64,000 bases of DNA. It comes from Aliidiomarina halalkaliphila (GTDB taxonomy: Bacteria; Pseudomonadota; Gammaproteobacteria; Enterobacterales; Alteromonadaceae). Below the pieces are notes generated by a model that saw only the letters and a program-made list of their open reading frames with translations, did no database searches and was not told where the DNA came from. Location of the stretch: positions 310,001-374,000 of the forward strand of contig NZ_VJWL01000001.1 in assembly GCF_007096385.1 (NCBI RefSeq), read 5' to 3'. Shown here one piece after another: positions 58,231 through 64,000 of this stretch. Each line of letters starts with the position of its first letter. Within the stretch, counting starts at the first letter, position 1. Made by a program: the position numbers and the translations under genes.

Positions 58231-58951
58231 TGATGGGGTGCGAGCACCAGGACTCGCTGCACTGTATACCGCATTGTCGAAGCTAGCTGAGGTAACCGTT
58301 ATTGCACCGGATCGCAACTGTAGCGGTGCCAGTAACAGCCTCACGTTACATAATCCGCTGCGGGTAGAACAATTAGAAAACGGATTTTTGTCGGTAAATG
58401 GTACACCGACAGATTGTGTTCATATTGGCACTAACTCGCCCTTGGGCGAATCCCCAGATCTCGTGGTTTCGGGCATTAATGATGCTCCGAATATGGGCGA
58501 TGATGTGATCTATTCGGGCACCGTTGCTGCGGCCACAGAAGGCCGATTTGTGGGCTTGCCGGCAATCGCAGTGTCTATGGGCGAACATGGTCATGATTTT
58601 TATGATACGGCGGCACGCGTGGTTGCAGAACTTGTTGAGCGATTAAAAAAAGAACCGCTCACCTCTGATTTTGTGCTCAATGTGAATGTTCCTTACTTGC
58701 CTTACGAAAAACTCAAAGGTACCAAGCTCACACGACTAGGCCGCCGTCATCGTGCCGAAAACATGGTGCGGGGTTCGGATCCTTGGGGACGCGAGATATT
58801 CTGGTATGGGCCGGTTGGCCCGCAACGGGATGATGGACCAGGGACTGATTTTGCCGCAGTCGCGGAAGGCTATGTATCGATAACTCCGTTGACAGTGGAT
58901 ATGACCGCACGCGATGATCAGAAGCGAATACAGGAGTGGTTGGGTAAATAA
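58208..58951 (+). CDS. surE: 5'/3'-Nucleotidase SurE
   Basis: A stationary-phase survival phosphatase acting on nucleoside monophosphates and short polyphosphate. The product is 247 aa from ATG 58208 with GGAGGGG just upstream; a longer frame from 58175 is inside truD. The N-terminus [15 protein letters not shown] contains metal ligands Asp8 and Asp9; the other signature elements are [14 protein letters not shown] and [26 protein letters not shown]. It is part of the surE-pcm-nlpD-rpoS stationary-phase block. Confidence 0.97.
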   Translation: MRILLSNDDGVRAPGLAALYTALSKLAEVTVIAPDRNCSGASNSLTLHNPLRVEQLENGFLSVNGTPTDCVHIGTNSPLGESPDLVVSGINDAPNMGDDVIYSGTVAAATEGRFVGLPAIAVSMGEHGHDFYDTAARVVAELVERLKKEPLTSDFVLNVNVPYLPYEKLKGTKLTRLGRRHRAENMVRGSDPWGREIFWYGPVGPQRDDGPGTDFAAVAEGYVSITPLTVDMTARDDQKRIQEWLGK

Positions 58952-58953
58952 GC

Positions 58954-59595
58954 ATGAGAGCAATCAATCATCAAGGAATGGCTAAGCGTTTAGTACAAAG
59001 GCTAAAGGAACTTGGCATCAATAATGAAGCGGTGTTGGAGGTTATTCAACGTACGCCGCGGCAAGAGTTTATGCCCGAGTCACTAGCCCATCAGGCCTAT
59101 GAAAATACGGCGCTGCCTATCGGTAATGGACAAACGATATCGCAACCTCTGATCGTCGCGAAAATGACCAGCTTGTTATTGGAGTCGGCTCCGAAACGGG
59201 TGTTGGAAATTGGCACAGGCTCGGGTTATCAAACTGCGGTACTGGCAGCTCTTGTGGAGCAAGTGTTCTCAGTGGAACGGATTATCCAATTGCAATATCA
59301 AGCCCAACGCCGGATGAAGCGGCTCGATTTTCACAATATCGCAATGCGGCATGGGGATGGTTGGCAGGGTTGGCCAAGCAAGGCGCCTTTTGATGGCATT
59401 ATTGTAACTGCAGCGGCTGCCCGTATTCCTGATGCATTACTTGAACAACTGAATCCCAATGGTGGACGTTTGATTATCCCAGTGGGTGAACAACAGCAAG
59501 AATTATTAGTGGTAGAACGCCAAGGTGAGGAATTTATGCAACGGAGTGAGGGCGCAGTGCGGTTTGTCCCTTTAGTGCAAGGTGATTTAGCGTGA
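58954..59595 (+). CDS. pcm: Protein-L-isoaspartate O-methyltransferase
   Basis: Methylates isoaspartyl residues to start repair of aged proteins. The 213-aa protein has the SAM-binding motif [16 protein letters not shown] near residue 83 and the substrate region [18 protein letters not shown] just before it. The post-motif [21 protein letters not shown] is also typical. It is two bases after surE, and overlaps the next gene by four bases (GTGA). Confidence 0.97.
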   Translation: MRAINHQGMAKRLVQRLKELGINNEAVLEVIQRTPRQEFMPESLAHQAYENTALPIGNGQTISQPLIVAKMTSLLLESAPKRVLEIGTGSGYQTAVLAALVEQVFSVERIIQLQYQAQRRMKRLDFHNIAMRHGDGWQGWPSKAPFDGIIVTAAAARIPDALLEQLNPNGGRLIIPVGEQQQELLVVERQGEEFMQRSEGAVRFVPLVQGDLA

Positions 59596-60170
59596 AGGTA
59601 TTTACAATTTTGTACGATAAAGCGCTCATTTGGTCACAACATAAACGGGCCCCAGCGATCTTATCTGGCGTAAGTTTTGCCGAATCTGTAATTTTCCCAA
59701 TTCCTGTCGATGTGATGTTGGCTCCCATGGCGATCGCGCAACCAAGCAGAGCGATGTATTTTGCATTGCTTACCACGATCTTTTCGGTCTTAGGCGGTAT
59801 GGCCGGCTATCTGCTTGGGTATTTGGCTTTTGAACCCTTGGTGTTGCCTGCACTTGAATATTTTGGGCGTATGGACACTTTTGAGCTAGCGCAGTCATGG
59901 TTTATGGACTGGGGATTTTGGGTCATCTTCTTAGCGGGCTTTTCTCCCATACCCTACAAGGTATTTACTGTCACCGCCGGGGTGATGAGTATTGCATTTT
60001 TGCCCTTTGTTTTAGCCTCAATTATCGGTCGTGGTATGCGCTTCTTTTTAGTGGCATGGCTGATGCGTTGGGGTGGACCCATTATGGAAAAACATTTACG
60101 AAAGCACATGGATACCATTGGTTGGGCTGTGGTCATATTAGCAATAGCGGCTTACTTTTTATTGCGTTAA
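59592..60170 (+). CDS. yqaA: YqaA/DedA-like membrane protein (VTT domain)
   Basis: An inner-membrane protein of the DedA/YqaA superfamily, members of which act in lipid flipping and envelope homeostasis; the exact role of the YqaA branch is unknown. The 192-aa product has several hydrophobic segments (about 58-85, 105-135, 140-160, 170-190) with the family features [28 protein letters not shown] and [18 protein letters not shown] 59592 overlaps pcm. It commonly sits between pcm and nlpD in marine gammaproteobacteria. Confidence 0.88.
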   Translation: MKVFTILYDKALIWSQHKRAPAILSGVSFAESVIFPIPVDVMLAPMAIAQPSRAMYFALLTTIFSVLGGMAGYLLGYLAFEPLVLPALEYFGRMDTFELAQSWFMDWGFWVIFLAGFSPIPYKVFTVTAGVMSIAFLPFVLASIIGRGMRFFLVAWLMRWGGPIMEKHLRKHMDTIGWAVVILAIAAYFLLR

Positions 60171-60191
60171 CAGGCATACATAAGGTTGTGC

Positions 60192-61079
60192 ATGCGGATT
60201 ACTTGGGTACTGGGGATATTGGGATTCATCATGGTGCTGCAAGGTTGTAGCGCGCCCCATGAACCTGCGCCTGTGGAACGAGTCTATCGTGGGAAAACTG
60301 TACACGATTATGAACGCGCCACCTTGACTCAAGCAACCCATCAAGTTCAAGCGGGTGAAACCCTGTATTCAATCGCGTTTCGGGCCAATATGGATATGCG
60401 CGATATCGCTCGACTTAATAATATTCAGCCACCGTACACCATTTTTGTTGGGCAGACACTGCGGCTGCGTGCCGCCGAGAGTGGGAGTGCGAGAAGCGCC
60501 TCTTCGCCGCCTACAGGAACAACTTCTGGCACTAGTTCGGGTCAATCGCAACCAACAACTTCGTCGTCAGAACAAAGGGTTGCGAGCAATGAAACGAAGG
60601 AGTATGGTGTAACAACGAGTCAACAAAATTCACAATCATCAACAACGTCGAGAGAAACGCAACAAGTCATCGTAAACCCAACCCAGCGCAGTGTGCCAAG
60701 TGGTGACTTACGATGGCAGTGGCCAAGCCAAGGAAGAATTTTAAGGCGTTTTTCAACCCACGAGGCCGGTGGGCGCGGGATGGAATTTGGGGGTGGTCGG
60801 GGAGACCCGGTTATCGCCGCCGCAGCAGGTCGCGTGGTTTATGTTGGAAGCGCATTACGTGGCTATGGGCAGTTAATTATTCTGAAACATAACGATGATT
60901 ATATTACTGCTTATGGTCACAATGACCAACTGATGGTTAGCGAGCAACAATGGGTTGAGGCTGGCCAGCAGATTGCGACAATGGGTAGTTCCGGCCGGGA
61001 GGATGTCCGGTTAAGGTTCGAGCTAAGGTTTCGCGGAAACTCAGTTAATCCGGAGAATTATTTACCGCGTACACGTTAG
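60192..61079 (+). CDS. nlpD: Murein hydrolase activator lipoprotein NlpD
   Basis: Activates the amidase AmiC for septal peptidoglycan splitting. From ATG 60192 (AAGG seven bases upstream) the product is 295 aa. The lipobox LQGC places the lipidated Cys at residue 19. Domains: LysM at about 50-94 (HQVQAGETLYSIA), a low-complexity Ser/Thr/Gln linker (95-168), and a LytM domain (170-294). Catalytic zinc ligands are missing in part: MEFGGG replaces the usual GIDIAA-type motif with its Asp, and LRFELR replaces the HxH-type LHFEIR, fitting an activator. The rpoS promoter probably lies within this gene, as in E. coli. Confidence 0.95.
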   Translation: MRITWVLGILGFIMVLQGCSAPHEPAPVERVYRGKTVHDYERATLTQATHQVQAGETLYSIAFRANMDMRDIARLNNIQPPYTIFVGQTLRLRAAESGSARSASSPPTGTTSGTSSGQSQPTTSSSEQRVASNETKEYGVTTSQQNSQSSTTSRETQQVIVNPTQRSVPSGDLRWQWPSQGRILRRFSTHEAGGRGMEFGGGRGDPVIAAAAGRVVYVGSALRGYGQLIILKHNDDYITAYGHNDQLMVSEQQWVEAGQQIATMGSSGREDVRLRFELRFRGNSVNPENYLPRTR

Positions 61080-61104
61080 CGACAACCGTTAGGATAGAGG
61101 AGTA

Positions 61105-62103
61105 ATGTCGATGCGTGAGCAGGAAGACCAAGTAAAGGACGACGATGACGCAGATAATGCAGAGGACCTTGAATTCTCTGGAGATGACAGCGCCACAGAT
61201 CGTGATCGAGAAGTAATTGATGCTGAGCTTGAAGAAGCGTTGGCCAATAAGAGTAAGTATCAACGTAAACTAGATGCCACCCAAATGTACCTCAGTGAGA
61301 TTGGTTTTTCGCCGCTTCTCACCGCCGAGGAAGAAGTTTATTTTGCGCGCAAAGCGCTCAAAGGTGACCTCAAATCCCGCCAACGCATGATTGAAAGCAA
61401 CTTGCGTTTAGTTGTCAAAATTGCCCGTCGTTACCACAATCGCGGTTTGGCCTTACTCGATTTGATTGAAGAAGGGAATTTAGGCTTGATTCGAGCGGTG
61501 GAGAAATTCGATCCAGAACGTGGTTTTCGTTTTTCGACCTATGCAACCTGGTGGATACGCCAAACCATCGAACGGGCGATCATGAATCAAACCCGTACCA
61601 TCCGGTTACCCATTCACGTTGTCAAAGAACTCAATATTTATCTGCGTGCGGCCCGGGAGCTGGCGCAGAAGCTGGAACACGAGCCTACCGCTGAAGACAT
61701 CGCCCGTAGCCTTGAACGTCCAGTCGACGACGTAAGCAAAATGCTGCGCTTGAATGAACGCATCGCCTCGGTGGATACACCTTTAGCAGGTGACAGCGAA
61801 AAAGGCTTGTTAGATATTATTGCCGATGAAAACGAAGGTGGCCCGGAAGGGGTGCTGCAAGACGAAGACATGCGGCAGCGGCTGTTAGGATGGCTTGACT
61901 TATTGAATCCAAAACAAAAAGAAGTATTAGCCCGTCGCTTTGGATTATTAGGTTATGAGCCTTCAACTTTAGAAGATGTTGGTCGTGAGATCGGTCTTAC
62001 CCGGGAACGGGTGCGGCAAATTCAAGTAGAAGCCCTGCGCCGTTTGAAAGAACTGATGGAACAGCAAGGGTTGTCAAACGAGTCGGTGTTCTCCCAAGAA
62101 TAA
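61105..62103 (+). CDS. rpoS: RNA polymerase sigma factor RpoS (sigma-38)
   Basis: The master sigma factor of stationary phase and general stress. The 332-aa protein has an acidic N-terminus of about 50 residues, region 1.2 ([32 protein letters not shown]), region 2 ([38 protein letters not shown]...[20 protein letters not shown]), region 3 and region 4 ([29 protein letters not shown]). Length and sequence fit RpoS, not RpoD. GAGGAG precedes ATG 61105; ATG 61111 is possible. Located next to nlpD and convergent with mutS, the classic arrangement. Confidence 0.98.
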   Translation: MSMREQEDQVKDDDDADNAEDLEFSGDDSATDRDREVIDAELEEALANKSKYQRKLDATQMYLSEIGFSPLLTAEEEVYFARKALKGDLKSRQRMIESNLRLVVKIARRYHNRGLALLDLIEEGNLGLIRAVEKFDPERGFRFSTYATWWIRQTIERAIMNQTRTIRLPIHVVKELNIYLRAARELAQKLEHEPTAEDIARSLERPVDDVSKMLRLNERIASVDTPLAGDSEKGLLDIIADENEGGPEGVLQDEDMRQRLLGWLDLLNPKQKEVLARRFGLLGYEPSTLEDVGREIGLTRERVRQIQVEALRRLKELMEQQGLSNESVFSQE

Positions 62104-62139
62104 AGTCACGGCTTGTAGCGCATCAAAATCACCACAGAA

Positions 62140-62170
62140 AAATAGGCCTAGCATGCTAGGCCTTATTTTT
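62140..62170. terminator. Bidirectional terminator between rpoS and mutS
   Basis: A near-perfect palindrome, AGGCCTAGC (62144-62152) with GCTAGGCCT (62155-62163), flanked by A's on the left and T's on the right (to 62170), so it has a U-tract on both strands. It covers the mutS TAG stop at 62158-62156. Confidence 0.9.
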
Positions 62171-64000
62171 TTGCGTGAGTGTATACAAGAACTCCAATGC
62201 CTCTCGAGGCGACATGTGATCCGGGTCTAAGGCATCTAGCGCTTGAATTCTCGGATCCTCAGGCGTAACTACTGCCGAGTTCTCCCCGGTTAAGTCCAAC
62301 TGGGTTTGCCCAGTGCGTTGCCCCGGGTTCGTATCCTGTTGTTGTTCGAGTTCCCGTAAACGTGCTTGTGCGCGCGCGACCACACGGTGAGGTAAGCCCG
62401 CCAAACGTGCGACTTGAATACCAAAGCTTTTGCTCGCGGCTCCGTCTTTTACGTGGTACAAAAATGCGATAGTGTCGCCATGCTCGGTGGCATCCACATG
62501 CACATTGACTGTGTTTTCACAGAGTTGGTCTAATTGGGTTAGCTCAAAGTAGTGGGTGGCAAACAGTGTCATGGAGCCTCGCTCTGACAACGCCTCGGCA
62601 GTTGCCCACGCCAATGACATACCATCATAGGTGGAGGTGCCGCGCCCAATTTCATCCATAAGCACTAGCGATTGTTCCGTCGCATGATGCAAAATCACCG
62701 ATGTTTCAGTCATTTCAACCATAAACGTAGAACGGCCTGATGCTAGTTCATCAGCGGCACCTATACGTGTAAAAATGCGATCCATGGGGCCAATTGTGGC
62801 ACTGTGAGCAGGAACATAGCTTCCTGTATGGGCCAATAATGCAATCAACGCGGTTTGCCGCATGTAGGTGGATTTACCGCCCATATTTGGGCCGGTAATC
62901 ACGTGTAAGCGGCGCTGACTATTGAAATGCACGGAGTTTGCAATAAATGGGTGCTCAGCAAAAGCCTCAACCACGGGGTGGCGACCATCGCGAATAGAAA
63001 ACTCATGATTGCCTGTGAATTCTGGCCGACAGTAATTCAAACTAACCGCCCGCTCCGCGAAGCAGCAGAATACATCAAGTGCGGCAAGTTCTTGTGCAGT
63101 GGCTTGCAAACTGGCAAGGGGCTCAAGTAAATGTTCCAGTAACTCTTGATACAGTTGTTTTTCGATAGCCAATGCACGTCCTTGGCTATGTAATACCTGT
63201 TCTTCAAAGGTTTTAAGCTCGGGAATAATGTACCTTTCTGCGTTTTTTAAGGTTTGTCGACGCTGATATTCAGGTGGCACCCGATCGGCTGCTAAACGGC
63301 TTAGTTCAATGTAAAAGCCATGCACCTTGTTATAGCCAATTTTGAGATTTTGAATGCCGGTGCGTTCCCGTTCTCGTTGCTCAAGCGCATCCAATTGATC
63401 AGTCCCGCCAGCGCTTAACGCCCGATATTCGTCAAGTTCTTCGTGATAGCCTGGAGCAATTACGCCGCCGTCGCGAATTAACACTGGTGGATTCTCAACA
63501 ATTGCCCGTGTCAGTAAGTTGACTAACTCGGGAAACTCTTGAATGGCGGCTACTTGGCTCAATTGATACCTGTCGATACACTGGTTTAGCGTAGGAATAC
63601 AGGCAAGGGCATGACGCAAACGGGATAGATCGCGAGGACGTGCTGATTGTAGGGCTACACGCGCGAGAATACGCTCGATATCCCCGATATCCCGTAATAA
63701 GCGTTGTATATCTGCGTAAGCTGCCGCATCGATTAACTCGTTTACTTTGTTAAGACGGGACTGCAGTTGTGCCTGCTGACGCAATGGACGATGTAGCCAA
63801 CGTTTCAATAAACGGCTTCCCATGGGGGTTTTGCAGCGGTCCAATACAGACGCGAGGGTATGTTGTTCATTGCCTTGTAGATTTTCTGTCAGCTCCAGAT
63901 TGCGTCGAGTACTGCTGTCCAAATGGATGGCATCATCGGCTCGCTCATGTTGCAGACTACGCAGGTGTGGGAGGGCGCCCCGTTGGGTGTCTTTAATATA
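62156..64000 (-). CDS. mutS: DNA mismatch repair protein MutS, N-terminus beyond the window
   Basis: Recognises mismatches and starts repair with MutL. The frame stays open from the window edge (codon at 64000-63998, Tyr-Ile-Lys-Asp-Thr) to the TAG at 62156, giving 614 residues; about 240 N-terminal residues, including the Phe-x-Glu mismatch-reading motif, are outside. Visible: the connector end and lever domain ([12 protein letters not shown]...[21 protein letters not shown]), the clamp, then the ATPase with Walker [16 protein letters not shown], Walker [17 protein letters not shown], and the C-terminal helix-turn-helix dimer contact. The C-terminal region is of normal length. Confidence 0.98.
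   Translation of the reverse strand, partial: YIKDTQRGALPHLRSLQHERADDAIHLDSSTRRNLELTENLQGNEQHTLASVLDRCKTPMGSRLLKRWLHRPLRQQAQLQSRLNKVNELIDAAAYADIQRLLRDIGDIERILARVALQSARPRDLSRLRHALACIPTLNQCIDRYQLSQVAAIQEFPELVNLLTRAIVENPPVLIRDGGVIAPGYHEELDEYRALSAGGTDQLDALEQRERERTGIQNLKIGYNKVHGFYIELSRLAADRVPPEYQRRQTLKNAERYIIPELKTFEEQVLHSQGRALAIEKQLYQELLEHLLEPLASLQATAQELAALDVFCCFAERAVSLNYCRPEFTGNHEFSIRDGRHPVVEAFAEHPFIANSVHFNSQRRLHVITGPNMGGKSTYMRQTALIALLAHTGSYVPAHSATIGPMDRIFTRIGAADELASGRSTFMVEMTETSVILHHATEQSLVLMDEIGRGTSTYDGMSLAWATAEALSERGSMTLFATHYFELTQLDQLCENTVNVHVDATEHGDTIAFLYHVKDGAASKSFGIQVARLAGLPHRVVARAQARLRELEQQQDTNPGQRTGQTQLDLTGENSAVVTPEDPRIQALDALDPDHMSPREALEFLYTLTQKNKA

Noticed and set aside
63920-63922. TTG 63922 as the mutS start
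   Set aside because: The frame stays open to the window edge and continues to match MutS upstream of this codon, so the true start is outside the window.

Overview
This 64 kb window is a nearly gap-free stretch of core chromosome from a gammaproteobacterium. Gene order and protein sequences fit a marine, Alteromonadales-type lineage; Idiomarinaceae is my best guess by inference, since no 16S gene is present. Almost every gene is a recognisable gammaproteobacterial housekeeping gene. I see no transposase, phage gene, integron, CRISPR array, tRNA or rRNA.

Layout. 1-3.5 kb: ppnN (3' end cut by the window), queF, syd and a GNAT acetyltransferase. 3.6-5.3 kb: a lysine riboswitch and lysC. 5.3-8.3 kb: a DUF3301/DUF3549 pair divergent from yqcC-truC. 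8.3-12.6 kb (minus strand): map-glnD-dapD. 12.8-27 kb (plus strand): rpsB-tsf-pyrH-frr, then uppS-cdsA-dxr-rseP-bamA-skp-lpxD-fabZ-lpxA-lpxB, covering translation, isoprenoid and phospholipid precursors, outer-membrane assembly and lipid A. 27-34.5 kb: yqjG and a pirin, then xerD-recJ-prfB-lysS (no dsbC between xerD and recJ). 34.5-39.5 kb: an EAL-domain protein, slyD, ygfZ, divergent sdhE-ygfX, and nadB. 39.6-48.7 kb: rpoE-rseA-rseB-rseC, then lepA-lepB-rnc-era-recO-pdxJ-acpS. 48.8-64 kb: relA-mazG, pyrG-eno, an unrecognised gene, ftsB-ispD-ispF-truD-surE-pcm-yqaA-nlpD-rpoS, and convergent mutS (5' end cut by the window).

The genes form coherent modules. Lysine/DAP supply: riboswitch-controlled lysC and dapD. 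Nitrogen sensing: glnD. Envelope biogenesis and its stress response: rseP/bamA/skp/lpx plus the sigma-E operon, in which RseP and the rseA/rseB products act together. Stringent and general stress: relA and rpoS. MEP isoprenoid pathway: dxr, ispD, ispF and the downstream uppS. Many neighbours overlap by 4 bases (ATGA or GTGA), and TTG or GTG start codons are common, especially in the envelope cluster.

The most informative non-coding elements are the lysine riboswitch with a hairpin abutting the lysC start, an rpsB leader with a GAAA hairpin and a possible pseudoknot, the prfB +1 frameshift site, a sigma-E-type promoter before rpoE, and several strong terminators. I found no convincing undescribed multi-gene system. 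The best candidates for new biology are the unrecognised protein between eno and ftsB, the DUF3301/DUF3549 pair, and an EAL protein whose signature reads E-I-Y.
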